Source of the DNA: Siphonodentalium dalli
Lineage: Eukaryota; Mollusca; Scaphopoda; Gadilida; Siphonodentaliidae
NCBI GenBank assembly: GCA_032622095.1
Contig: CP136063.1
Coordinates: 149,659,379 to 149,723,378, forward strand
Length of the DNA: 64,000 bases
Reading direction: 5' to 3'
Shown here: positions 51,906 through 63,603 of the stretch, in pieces
Position numbering within the stretch: position 1 is the stretch's first letter
How the letters are laid out: each line of letters opens with the position of its first letter
Notes under the pieces: generated by a model
Told to the model about the DNA's origin: nothing
What the model saw: the letters and a program-made list of their open reading frames with translations, nothing else
Database searches by the model: none
Program-made: the position numbers and the translations under genes

Positions 51906-53060
51906 AACTTTACAGCTTTATTGGTAAATAAAAAGTAGGAATGCTTCTATAATCATGATACGGAATATAGATTGGATAAGATTAGACAACTAAGTTAAAA
52001 AGTCATTTGAAGCAGTTTGAAATGGGTTGGTCCCTATCTCAGAATCGGGAAAATATATAAATTAGGGAGTGGTGGTACCCAGAGAGAGGAAAAATAAAAA
52101 AAGCGCCTAGTGTCCAGAGTAGTGTCCGGAATTTTTTTCCTGACCCCCCCCCCCCCCACCACTCTCTAATAAAGACAAAGACTATGGGACAGAATATGTT
52201 ACAAATTTTAGACTATTACTTTGTTCTGCCGTGATCTGTGCAGGTTATTCCATTGTCCCTCTTTTTAATCAATTGATGTTAAATCAGATTTTAAAATATG
52301 TGACAGCAACTGTTTCTTATGACAAGTTATGTGTTTTTCAGGATTACTATAAAAAAAATTATTGTATGTGTGTTGTCCAGAAAGAGATACAACATTCTTT
52401 ATTTAATGAAATCTAGTGTCTCAAACTTTACTTATGTTGTTTTCTTTACATATTTGTGCTTTTTTATGCTTGCTCAATCTCTGTAAAAATCTCTTGTGCA
52501 TCGTTAATAGGTTCTTCAACAAAGTTCTATTGTTTATAATCCAACTTTTTCCAGAGGTAGGATGGAGGTGTGGAAACTTTTCGGCAGTGGATACTTGGAA
52601 CTAACTTGGAATAAAGTCAGTGTAGTCCACACACTCAACAGTTCATCAATATATTCAGTGGGTGTATTCATACAGAAAGAGAGATGTGAACAATGTTCTT
52701 AATCAATTTTATTGGTGAAAGACAGAAATATCGAGGTTGGCACTGATAATAAACAAGAAACCTTTGTTGAAGAAGAGTTTCATTTTAAATTGATCATGTT
52801 CCCTATACTTTCACTCATTGAGGAAATTACTGAACTCTAAACTTCAGTTCATTTTAGGTATGCTCCATTTATATGACCTATGATCATTGAGTTTCATTAT
52901 GTATATTATTCTTTGAAATAAGATAGCTAGAGTCACACATGTAACCAACAAAAATATCATGCCTTGTATCTGCACTATCTCACACATTTCCTGGTGTCAT
53001 ATAGTCATGAACTTATAAGCATGACATGTATGTGACCACCACTGAGACCCATATATGTCA

Positions 53061-53066
<6 letters not shown>
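51906..53066. other. No feature seen
   Basis: AT-rich DNA; a C14 run near 52145. Short open frames at 52231-52604 are Phe/Leu/Cys-rich, without coding character. Confidence 0.5.

Positions 53067-53104
<38 letters not shown>
53067..53104. repeat. Poly-C tract, 38 C
   Basis: Thirty-eight uninterrupted C, the longest pure homopolymer in the window. Confidence 0.95.
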
Positions 53105-53109
53105 ATCCT

Positions 53110-54104
53110 ATACCCATGCTGCTGCCAGCATGTACCCGATTTTTACTATTGTCATGATTGGAAGTGTATGGGTAATTCGACTATAGTCGTGATTGGCAGT
53201 GAAAGAGTTAAGTGATGTGAAACTCTCCACTGGGTGTGCAGTGAATAAACTTGCTCGAAGCAGATGTTTAATTAATTTTGTATCAAATTTGCCAACGCAC
53301 ACGTCATTCTATCATATAAATCAAATACATGTATAGTGATTCTTGTTAGCGAAATTATTGTTGTTTGTCTATCGTCGATTTGTTCGGGATGAATGGTGAA
53401 CTGTTTGTTTACATTTTTGTGTAGTTCAGATGTTGTATTTTACGAAAGGGTACACTATTTTTCGACAATAATAGTTTAATGATACATTCTTGAAATGGCT
53501 GAGTTGAAGTAGTGAAATTAGCACATAATATGTGTTTAATGCCACTACATCCTATGGCTTTGTGGCCAGACAATAAAATTTAAATGGCCATTGGAGAATC
53601 GAGTTACTATGTTGTATTCAAATTTAGCCTGCAAATTTGGTTGAAACATTCTACAAAGAAATTTGTATTTTCATGATGAAGTTGATTTGCGGTGTATTAT
53701 TTTACTTCAAAATTATAAGCCACTTATAATATCAGTTATATCACTTTGATGGCTGCCAAAGCTATTACATGACAACTTCCCTTGGCCTGTAAATGAATTA
53801 ATTATTAAAATTACAGAGCCTATTTCTGAATATTTAAAACTAAAACTTAACAAAATAAGCATTTTTTGAATGACTATTCTTGGCATATTGTCTTTGTTAC
53901 TTGAGTTGGGAAGTGGAATTCTATCTTCAGAATACAAAATAATGCACAATTTAAATGTAAGTTGTATTTCACAAGATTATTATTTGTTAACTTTATTAAA
54001 ACATGACTGTGATAATTCTGTTAGATATGTTGATATACTTTTGTTTTGTTTTCACAAAGTGATTATCTTTATTTAATAGTAATCATTTGATCTCAAGTAT
54101 CATA
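53110..54104. other. No feature seen
   Basis: AT-rich sequence; CTCCACTGGGTGTGCAGTGAAT near 53226 resembles CTCCACTGGGTGTTCAATAG near 21260, perhaps ends of one old family. Confidence 0.4.
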
Positions 54105-54112
54105 CTGAAAAT

Positions 54113-54648
54113 CAGGCCTCAAAATATGGTTCTGTATATTTGCAGAATGAGGTCCCCCACACAATGGGCTAGCATCAATAAATCCACCCTCTAGGAACCT
54201 CATTCTGCTTAAGCCTCATCTTCTCTGGAAGTATCTGTATTATCACATTAACAAGTTTTTAGCTTCGTCTTTAGAAAGTTTAGGTTCTCTACATCCACAA
54301 ATTGACATAATCAAGATGCCCAATGGGTGCATATCACCATCTTCACATCTGGGAACTTAAATCTTAGTCAAGGTCTCTGATAGCAGGTGAGGCCATGCAG
54401 AATGAGGTCCCCAGAGGATGAATTTGGTGATGCTAGCCCACTGTGCGGGGTAGTGTCACTAAATTCACCCTTTGTGAACTTAAATACATGGATTTGTATA
54501 GGTCTCCCATAGCAGATGATGAGGCCATGCATTATGAGGTCCCCAGAGTGTGAATTTAGTTATGCTAGCCCACTGTGGGGTAGCATAACTAAATTCACCC
54601 TCCGTGGACCTCATTCTACAAATGACCAGCACCATATTTTGAGGCCTG
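54113..54648. mobile_element. MITE P2, long copy with imperfect 8-bp target duplication
   Basis: The TIRs CAGGCCTCAAAATATGGT and its inverse bound the element; flanks CTGAAAAT (54105-54112) and TTGAAAAT (54649-54656) differ at one of eight bases. An 8-bp duplication with CAGG-type ends fits hAT. Inside, the palindromic TGCAGAATGAGGTC unit occurs three times, one more than in the 15.6-kb copy. Confidence 0.75.
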
Positions 54649-55045
54649 TTGAAAATCTCATATAAAACAAGCTCGAAAACACTTGCCAAATAAATATTAT
54701 TCTGCTTAGACTTTTTGTTTTTGTTTACATAATAATTTATGTCACGGTTACATTTACATTTGAGTCATGGATTGGATCCATCTATAGTTAATAAGCTTGG
54801 TTCCTGTTGGAAGACATGCTCATGCCCTATTTTAGAGTCAGATACAGTAAATGTATTAAATAGCATAATATACATAGTTCCAAGCCATGGCAGACAAATT
54901 AACCACACAGCCTTGAGAATGCATTCAACATGCCACATCAGTGACAACATGACAACCAATTCACTTTATTAAGGAAGAAGATGGTACTTTGACCAATTCA
55001 AAATAGTGATAATCCCCCATAAAGAGTAACAAACAGTTGACACAA

Positions 55046-55257
55046 TACAGTAATGCCCTAAATAATCGACTCTTTAACCACATCATAATTATGGGTAATT
55101 TTTCAGGATTTAGTCGGAAATATGGCTTGTTGCCATTCATCTGAAAGCTCTCAGTGAGAGCTTTCCGATGATGGCAACAAGCCATATTTCTAAATCCTGA
55201 AAAGTTACCCATAATTCTGCTGTGGTTAAGGAGTCGATTATTTGGGGAATTACTGTA
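55046..55257. mobile_element. Palindromic MITE P1, near-full copy
   Basis: ACAGTAATGCCCTAAATAAT at the left, centre CTCTCAGTGAGAG, and ATTATTTGGGGAATTACTGT at the right; small deletions in the right arm. Confidence 0.85.
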
Positions 55258-55559
55258 CAAGGAATGATGCACAATAAATGATGCACTCATAAACTTTATC
55301 AGGACTTGGGAATACAAAATACTCCAAGAAGCACTGCCTTTCTCCCAAATATAACAATGACCTTCACCTAATGCTGTTGAGGTTTAAAACATACAAGATC
55401 TGGGCTGTCACCCCGTACATATATACTCCCACATGGTATATTGCCTAGTGTTGGATTACCCAGATAAATGCTAGGGTACCGCTGAGGTTGAAAATTTGAA
55501 AACAAAAACATCAATGTATAACTTTTTACCTCAACCTCACAAAGTCAAGTTTAAACTAT

Positions 55560-56150
55560 TGCCATGGGTTGGCGTCTGTCATCCGTCAACAATTTCCTTT
55601 AGCACATCCTACAGGTCACGTCCCTCATCCAATCGTCACCAAACTTTATTATATGGATCTCTGGGGTGCAAATTATTTTCCAAAACTAGGTAAAACAAAT
55701 ATGAGTGCCAGCAGCCATCTTGTAATTCAAATTTTAATCCATCAGCGCACCCTCCAGCCCACATTTTTTGGGGAATTGTTTTGAAAATTTACAGGCAGAT
55801 CGGATCATCTCTAGATGAGAGCTATCAAATTCGAACAATTTTCTATGAAAAACATGGCCACCAGCAGCCATCTTGGATTTTACTCTTTTGATTGACTAAA
55901 TCCTTTGGCACACGCTACAGACCACGTCCCTCATCTTATCATCGCCAAACTTCATGCTGATCATCTGGGTGACAACTAGATGGGAGCCATAAATTTTTTC
56001 CGAATTTCATTTAAAAACATGGCTGCCAGTGGCCATCTTGGATTTGACTCTGTGTATGACTAAATCTGTTGGCACACCCTATAGCCACATCCCTCATCTG
56101 ATCGTCACCAAACTTCAGGTGGATCCTCATGGTGACCTCTAGATACCTGC
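55560..56150. repeat. Degenerate ~175-bp tandem repeat R4, copy 2
   Basis: Same words as 51370-51905 (GCCAGCAGCCATCTTG, ATCCTTTGGCACAC, CCTCATCTTATCATCGCCAA). Three to four units. Confidence 0.8.
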
Positions 56151-56334
56151 AGTGACATTAAGTTGACTTCATGGTTTTACATATTCGTCATTACATATAT
56201 ACTTGCTGAAACCCCAAACTTCATATATCTCTTCATGTTGACATTTATTGTTACAGAGACATACCAACTTTCCACATTCCTTATCACTTATAACCCTTCC
56301 ATAACTGGAGCTTCCTGAAATTTTGCGAAATTCC

Positions 56335-56480
56335 TGTGCCAATGCATTCTCTTATATATACAAGTCTCCCATTGGGAGCCTCGCATTTATAAGAGAATGC
56401 ATTGGCCTAACAATATTTACCTTGAACTTGTAAGCCAGTGCATTCTCTTAAAAATGCGAGGCTCCCATCATGAAAGGGTT
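56335..56480. repeat. Inverted repeat around GCATTCTCTTA
   Basis: CCAATGCATTCTCTTATA, its inverse TATAAGAGAATGCATTGGCC, and a further AGTGCATTCTCTTAAAAATG with GCGAGGCTCCCAT occur within 150 bp. Possibly a small fold-back element. Confidence 0.6.
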
Positions 56481-56499
56481 AAGTGTAACATTTGACATT

Positions 56500-57952
56500 A
56501 GCCTCTCTCCAAGTTGAGCTTCATGGACACTTTCATTAGAAACCCATACTGATATATGTACTAAATTTCAATGTGACCCAGTAATCCTTTAATGTGATAT
56601 ATTTGCAAAAGAACAAAAAAAGATAAATATTTCCCATTAAACATTTTACACTGCCTTCAAAACCCTCGTGTTGGCAAACATCCATACTATTTTTCGTTGA
56701 TATCAGCTGACATGTAGCTGAGATATATATGTGCAAACAGACAACATTTCAAGATAAACCAAAGATTAGTTATTCTTTATTATTTGAACAATCCCATGTT
56801 ACACTAATTTGAAAGCCCTTGTGATGCAATATCAAATTTCATTGAGGTCCGATAACTTGTGACTGTGTTATTTTTGCATATGGTCATAATGTGAACAAAT
56901 AATAATAATAACTCTAGAAAATATTGAAAAACACCATTTGTTATTCAATTGAAAAATTATTAATATTTCATTGTTGTCCAACAATCAATGGCAATAATGA
57001 TATCCGCCAAAACCCCTGTTTTCTAACGTCAAAATGCTTACTTTTATATCAGTGTAGAGCAATTTTTGCGTTTATTTAATGCTGGGGCAGACCATTTGTC
57101 ATGGCAGAATTCTACACGTGACAACTAATATTATATGGGTGATCATCCGTATAGTCTATAAATCTTCCAGAAATTTTGGGTAGTCACCAAATTACGACCG
57201 ATTGCCATGGCAACCAATATTTGGAAAATTATGCATTTGGGAGCTGTAATTTCGCTATATGACAAGATGTTTGCGACATTTTGAATCAAATGTAATTAAT
57301 TTCCAAAGTTATATGATCCGGGAATATACCTAAATTGCTCTCGCTTCTGGTTCGTTCCTCTGAAGGAGTCAAGATCCACCTGACATGGACCGACCTAGCA
57401 AGTCGCCAGCGCGCAATTGGCACTAATATTTATTGTCCTGGTGCATAAAAGTTGATCATCTGTAGGCGTGTAGTCTGGCGCACATGTACTTTGAATTTCG
57501 TGGTTGGCAACCAATGTTCATGCCATTGTAAAACGCTAAACAAAGCAAAGAAACGTCATGCAGTTTGACCCAACTACAAGGCTAAATGCGATACTATTAA
57601 AAACAAAGCAAATGAGTCCCTCAAGTCGGTGCAATTTGGTTTGTTTACCCAGAATTTCGAGGACATTTGGCCACATGAACTCAATGGGAAGTAACTCTAA
57701 ATTAACTAAGCACAATCTGTGGCTGCGTTTGTGTTATTATTTCTGGGTAAACAAGCTTAGCGATAGAATGTGCAGCAATAATTCTGAGTGCCAACCGAAA
57801 ACTTGTCTACTACGCATCTGAATATTACTGGCCGCCGCCATTTTGGAACAATGATATCACGAATCACAACACGCGACCCCCACGTGACGGCAAAATATGT
57901 TACATCGTCCTGGACTGCTCAATGAGCGATCGGTCTATAGCCTACTGACTAT
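56500..57952. other. No feature seen
   Basis: Mixed AT-rich DNA; an open frame at 57558-57821 shows no recognised motif. Confidence 0.45.
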
Positions 57953-58616
57953 GGGAGGCCAAATTCACATTTAATAAATAATGCGCTTAAGTGCAAAGAA
58001 TTGCGCTTAAGCGCAAATAACACATATTGTGCTTTAGCACAAATAGGGCATTTACGCTTTTTTCCCTGATTTAAGTCAATAACCATATGAGGTAAGCAAG
58101 CCCTCATGCAGAGACACCACATGCATGCTATAGTACCGTATATGCCCATAGTATTGGCCCAAATCTGTGCCAAAATACATTAAAAAACATATAAAAAATT
58201 ACTAGAGTTCCAGGAAGGAGAGTAGGAGACATCAATTCTTTGGATATAGGGATGCTGATAATATGTAATTAGGGATTATTATGGCTGAATGGGTCACTCT
58301 CACCAAAAGAAGTGCTGAAGGGTACACAGGGTTTGAAAATGTGCTGAAGGGTACACAGGGTTTGTGACCGACACGAACACCATTACTTAAATTGTGTTTA
58401 TGAAAGTCTGGCGCCCATCAGCAGTTTGTTTTCAGTACATTTTAATATTCATTGGAACGTAAACAATTATTCTCTAACAGAAATCATGGAAGATACGAAA
58501 ACTGAATGTCCTTTAGAACGACATTTCAAACCCTGTGTACCCTTCTACACATTTTGAAAATCCTGTGTACCCTTCAGCACTTTTTTTGGTGAGATTGACC
58601 CCTTCAGCATTATTAT

Positions 58617-60196
58617 GGGGGCCCTTTTCATATTTATTATTTATTTATGCTTAAGCTCAAATATTTGCGCTTAAGTGCAAATATTTGCGCTTAAGTGCAA
58701 ATAACCTCTATCATTTGCGCTTAAGCTCAATATTTATGCTTAAGTGCAAATAAAAATTAATATGCATTGATCCCCCCTAAATAAATTTTAAACGGCACAG
58801 GCCTAAACACATCATTAAAGTATATATAGGCCCACCATATGAGGGAAGCAATCCCCCAGTAACCCCAAGATCCCTTTTATGACCATGGAAATGGTATAGA
58901 TCTGTGCAGGATATGTCTCTTTTATAAAATATACTAGATCTCTGGGATGGAGAAACCAATTCTTGGGGACAGTGATGCTGATAATATGAAAATAGGGTTT
59001 TTCCCCTATTTCAAGTCAATAAGTATACCATATGAGGGAAGCAAGCCCCCAGTAACCCGTAATTCCCTATTTATGGCCATGGAAATGATATATATCTGTG
59101 CAGGAGATGTACCTTTAATAAAATATACTAGAGCTCTGGGAGTGAGGCACCAATTCTTGAGACACCAGGGACAGCGATGCTGATATGCATATGGAAATAT
59201 GTTTTTTCTTCAACTTTTGAGTGTATGGGCCTACTACTATGGGCCCATGATAATATACTATGAGATGGACTCAATCATTCACAATCAGAGGGAAGTAAGG
59301 GAGTGTTAGGTATTTGCGCTTAAGCGCAAATGATTTGTGCTTAAGCGCAAATAAATTGATGGACACATATTTGCGCTTAACCCTTTGAACCCTGATGTCC
59401 TGAATGTTAAATGACCCCAACCCGAGGCGCCTGACGTTATATAGTGTTCCGACGACGTAACTCATAAAGCTCTTAATTGGGACGTATATACATGTATACA
59501 CGCTCAACTATATGGCAATCTACTATGCTAACTGAACAAGTGTGCAATGAAATATGTCACAATGTATTTCAACGAGACAGTCTATTCCACGTTCAATATA
59601 CATGTACATGAATATAGATATATTGCGGCTTCCTTTGGTCGCGCTATATATTTATAACGAAATTCTTGCACTTTGCCTACAATAGAAGGCATTTCTCAAA
59701 ATGCACCTGTGTGCTTGCGCAAAGAAACAGACCCCCTGTTTCCAATTTGGGTGCTAAAATCAGAGGTATGAACATTTTCGCGCAAAGTATAGAAGCACTA
59801 TTCTAGTTAATTTGGGCTTTGATCGCGAAATTTCTAACGAAATACTTCCCCTTTTCCGACAATAAAAAGCGGGTTTTTTTTCTCGAAATAGGCCTCTGCG
59901 CATGCGCAAAGAAACAAACCCTCTGTCGTCAGTTTGTCGATCAAAGTCACGTGGGTAAACATGTGACACGTGTGTGCAAAGTAGAAGTAATTATACAACT
60001 CTAGTTGATAAGTGCGTTTATTGAGCTGTAATGTCGTGTCAAATATCGTCTGATTTCCGGACCGGTATTCGGGTCTCCCGGGATATATAGGAATATAAGG
60101 ATTGGACCGGTATTCCGGTCTCTCAGGTTCAAAGGGTTAAGCGCAAATGATTTGCGCTTAAGCACAAATAAATAATAAATGTGAAAAGGGCCTCCC
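58617..60196. mobile_element. Fold-back element B nested inside A
   Basis: The arms GGGGGCCCTTTTCATATTTA and, inverted, GGGAGGCCCTTTTCACATTT continue into TTATTTATGCTTAAGC and TTTGCGCTTAAGTGCAAAT. Its interior holds two ~190-bp direct units (58820-58990, 59010-59190; words GACCATGGAAATG, CTGTGCAGGA, ACCAATTCTTG, GCTGATA) and element C. The ends are related to those of A, so A and B are subfamilies of one group. Confidence 0.7.
59381..60136. mobile_element. TTAA-target element C inserted into a GCGCTTAAGCGC palindrome
   Basis: The ends CCCTTTGAACC and GGTTCAAAGGG are perfect 11-bp TIRs flanked by TTAA at 59377-59380 and 60137-60140. The flanks TTTGCGC and GCGCAAATG show that the TTAA is the centre of GCGCTTAAGCGC. 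piggyBac and Kolobok both use TTAA. The interior has a ~130-bp repeated segment (59640-59760, 59820-59940) and no transposase. Confidence 0.85.
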
Positions 60197-60512
60197 ATAG
60201 ATTATCATTGTTGAACACATAGTCACAGCTGACTGTTGAGTACTCAGGCTAATTAAAACAAGATAAATTAGCCCAATGCTCCTCTTGTGTTGCTAGGTGA
60301 TACACCAGGTCATGCCATTTGTTTATGGGTACATGTAGGTTAGATAGTAGTTACGATTATGCTTAAGCGCAATTAGTTGCACTTAAGCGCAGTTCATCAC
60401 GCTTAAGCGTAAATGCCCTATTTGTGCTTAAGCACAATATGTGGTATTTGCGCTTAAGCGCAATCAATTGCGCTTAAGCGCAATTCATTATTAAATGTGA
60501 ATTTGGTCTCCC

Positions 60513-61325
60513 AAAAGTTATGGATAAACCTATTTTTTCAGCAGGGGTGTTTATAACTTTAGTTACATATAACCATAATATAATGCTATCATGACAGTGA
60601 ATTATCCAGCGATTTTTTGGGGACACCTGTTTTTGGGCAATGATATGCCGAAGGCATAACCCAAAGACATGAGCGAGGGAGGTTTGGGAGGTGGTATCCC
60701 CCTGCTGATGTTGGGGGGGGGTCTCCCCCTGGAATGTTTTTAAAAAATCCAATGCATTGAGAACTAATCTAGAGCTCTTGGGAGTCAGTATTTTGAATTT
60801 TACTGAGATAAAGTTTCTGAAGCATAACTTTGGTTTATTTTTTATATATGTATGGATTGCAAATGCTTATAAGTTATTGTCAGGTATCTTTTTGTTCAAT
60901 GGAATGGATTATGCTTATCCTTGAAATGAGACCATTATCACTGTAATTCATATAATAGGCTATTTTCTAAAATTCAAGTGAGAGACACATTTATAATATA
61001 CTACTAGTAGTATAGTACAGAAATAATGTCTATTAAGTTACATGTAGTAATTACTAGTAGTACTAATCTCTATGTTAATTATTCATTTGGTATTATGAGA
61101 TCCCACATGATAACCAGGTTTACTTGATCAAATTGTCACTGTTCCTCTACTGTATTACAGTATATGTGTAATTTCACTTGAATTTGATTGAAATACTGAA
61201 GTCTGAAGGGTTAACAATTTGAAGTTTTCACAGATGAAAGCTTGATAAAGCCAAATATACTTTACAGTATTATTCCAACTGTTAAACTTAAGTTAAATTT
61301 TTTTGTAAACTTACATGTCTTATAT

Positions 61326-61361
<36 letters not shown>

Positions 61362-61640
61362 TGTTGTTATGATATGAATTGGGACCTGAAAAAAAAAGGA
61401 ATTTTTTTTGTTTTGTTTTTTTTTGGGCGCCTGTAGTTTGGGCGCCCAAACCGGTAAACGGTATGAAAAATGGCCTGGATATGTCCCTGCATGAGTCGCT
61501 CCAATTAAAACAGAAGGTAATACTATTGCGAGTCAGCCATTTTGATAAAGAAGTGGGGCTAGCTCCATACACATCCAAACCAATGAAAACAAGAGGTGAT
61601 ATGTCAATAGGAGTTAAGGTTAAGTTATGGATAAACTTTT
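60513..61640. other. AT-rich DNA with a TA microsatellite
   Basis: A (TA) run lies at about 61328-61360. The word GGATAAAC...GGGGTGTTTA...GTTACATATAACCAT occurs at 60520-60585 and again at 61627-61675, next to each right arm of the fold-back group, so it is probably part of that repeat. Open frames near the TA run are not genes. Confidence 0.5.
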
Positions 61641-61669
61641 TTATTCACCAGGGGTGTTTAGTTACATAT

Positions 61670-61994
61670 AACCATGAATTGCGCGTAATCGTAATTATTT
61701 GCACTCAAGTGGAATCAATTGCGCTTAAGCGCAATTAATTCTGCTTAAGCGCAATTAATTATTAAATGTGAATTTGGCCTCTGAGCAAAACATTTAATTA
61801 TAAAAGAATCAATCGCCTCATAACAATTTAGTGCATGATCGAAGTGGGAACGGATATATCCGTGTCCTGTCTAGGTAATGTTTTGGGAAACGGATCTAAA
61901 CGAGTTAAGCACGATTGATTGCGCTTAAGTGTATTTTTATAAAGTGCAATCAATTGCGCTTAAGCGCAATTCATTGTTAAATGTGAATTTGGCC
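61670..61994. mobile_element. Two right-arm remnants of the GCGCTTAAGCGC fold-back group
   Basis: Arms ending ATTATTAAATGTGAATTTGGCC occur at 61700-61787 and 61905-61994, each preceded by ATTGCGCTTAAGCGCAATT. No matching left arms are found nearby. Confidence 0.6.
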
Positions 61995-61999
61995 AAATT

Positions 62000-62201
62000 G
62001 GGAGGCCAAATTCACATTATTAATAATTGTACTGAAGCGCAATATATGGAAAATTAATTGCGCTTCAGAAGTTCAGCGCAATTCAATTGCGCTTCAGGAC
62101 AATTCATTTTGAATTGTGTTTCAGCGCAATTGATTTGCGCTTCAGTGCAATTGAATTGCGACTTGAAGCACAATTATTAATAAATGTAAATTTGGCCTCC
62201 C
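62000..62201. mobile_element. Fold-back element E, complete 202-bp copy (CGCTTCAG variant)
   Basis: It starts GGGAGGCCAAATTCACATTA and ends in the inverse CCTCCC with TAAATGTAAATTTGG. The internal palindromes use GCGCTTCAG rather than GCGCTTAAG, marking a subfamily. It is the smallest intact member and useful to define the family. Confidence 0.8.
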
Positions 62202-62249
62202 ATACATGGTTTGGTCCATTTTGCCCTATTTTGTTCGAATTGTGGGATA

Positions 62250-62863
62250 TCTATTATATATTTTGAAAGATCTGTGTGTGTATCTGTCTGTGTGTGTGTG
62301 TGTAATCGATGGACTCGAAAATGGCCTAGCCGATTTCGATGAAACTTGGTATGTGGGGGTATTTTCGGCCGGGGACGAACATAGGCATATTAATTTGTCC
62401 GTGCGACGTGACCTTGACCTTGAAATCGGGTCATTTCAAGGTCAAACGCCCGAATATCACGGGATTTCGACGAAACTTGGTATGTGGGGGTACTTTCTTA
62501 TGGCGAGTCTCATAAGCATATTCATTTGCCCGTGCGACGTGACCTTGACCTTGAAATCGGGTAACTTCAAGGTCAAATCGCCAATTTTGATGGGATTTTG
62601 ACGAAATTTGATACGTGGGGTTACTTTTGTCCACTGATTGTTTTGGACGGGTACAATCGTGACCCCGACCAGACCTTGACCTTCAAAATTATCAATTCAA
62701 GGTCAAATCGGGTAAAACCGGATGGATTTCGACGGGCACGTTTGTCGGGTACTTTTGTCCGGGCAGTGTTTTTGGACTGGTCAAATCGTGACCCCACTTG
62801 ACCTTGACCTTCAAAATGGCCAATTCAAGGTCAAAGCCCGGACGAAGTCGGGTCACCTTCTAG
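62250..62863 (+). mobile_element. Helitron-like element, first of a head-to-tail pair
   Basis: It starts A|TCTATTATATATTTTGAAAG and ends with a bulged hairpin (CCCGGAC GAA GTCGGG, 62837-62852), 7 nt and CTAG|T. The inside has CGATGAAACTTGGTATGTGG units and many TGACCTTGACCTT / AAGGTCA words, plus a TG run near the 5' end. It is non-autonomous, with no Rep/helicase frame. Confidence 0.8.
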
Positions 62864-63445
62864 TCTATTATATATTTTGAAAGATCTGTGTGTGTGTGTG
62901 TGTGTGTATCTGTCTGTGTGTGTGTAATCGATGGACTCGAAAATGGCCCAGCTGATTTCGATGAAACTTGGTATGTGGGGATATTTTCAGCCGGGGACGA
63001 ACATAGGCATATTAATTTTTCAGTGCGACGTGACCTTGACCTTGAAATCGGGTCATTTCAAGGTCAAACGCCCGAATATCACGGGATTTCGACGAAACTT
63101 GGTATGTGGGGGTACTTTCTTATGGCGAGTCTCATAAGCATATTCATTTGCCCGTGCGACGTGACCTTGACCTTGAAATCTGGTAACTTCAAGGTCAAAT
63201 CGCCAATTTTGATGGGATTTCGACGAAATTTGATACGTGGGGTTACTTTTGTCCACTGATTGTTTTGGACGGGTACAATCGTGACCCCGACCAGACCTTG
63301 ACCTTCAAAATTATCAATTCAAGGTCAAATCGGGTAAAACCGGATGGATTTCGACGGGCACGTTTGTCGGGTACTTTTGTCCCACTTGACCTTCAAAATG
63401 GACACTGCAAGGTCAAAGCCCGGACGAAGTCGGGTCACCTTCTAG
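62864..63445 (+). mobile_element. Helitron-like element, second of the head-to-tail pair
   Basis: It begins at the base after the first copy's CTAG with the same 5' end TCTATTATATATTTTGAAAG and ends with the same hairpin and CTAG (63442-63445) before T. It is about 95 percent similar, with a 34-bp deletion near the 3' end and a longer TG run. Confidence 0.8.
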
Positions 63446-63603
63446 TTATATATATATATAGACCCCTATATAGCCTATAGTGTCACGGTGAACGTGCGTA
63501 ACAAAACAAAAACTTCTGTTCAGCCTGGTTCAGCATAGCCTCGGGCTCCATTAATTTATGGTTATATTAGACAGTATCTATACAGACTAGGTTCAGCAAA
63601 GGA

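Larger units (their letters stand above)
57953..60512. mobile_element. Fold-back element A (TIR GGGAGGCCAAATTCACATTT, GCGCTTAAGCGC arrays)
   Basis: The left GGGAGGCCAAATTCACATTT and the right inverse GGGAGACCAAATTCACATTT start arms of about 100 bp. These continue through GCGCTTAAGTGCAA, ATTGCGCTTAAGCGCAAATA and TTGTGCTTTAGCACAAATAG. Most of the 2.5-kb interior is element B plus short tandem units (AGTCAATA.CCATATGAGG). No protein-coding region. Confidence 0.75.

Noticed and set aside
62206-63259. Repeated ~120-codon open frames with FDETWYVG-like peptides
   Set aside because: They are translations of Helitron internal units present twice; frames read across element ends and no domain is seen.
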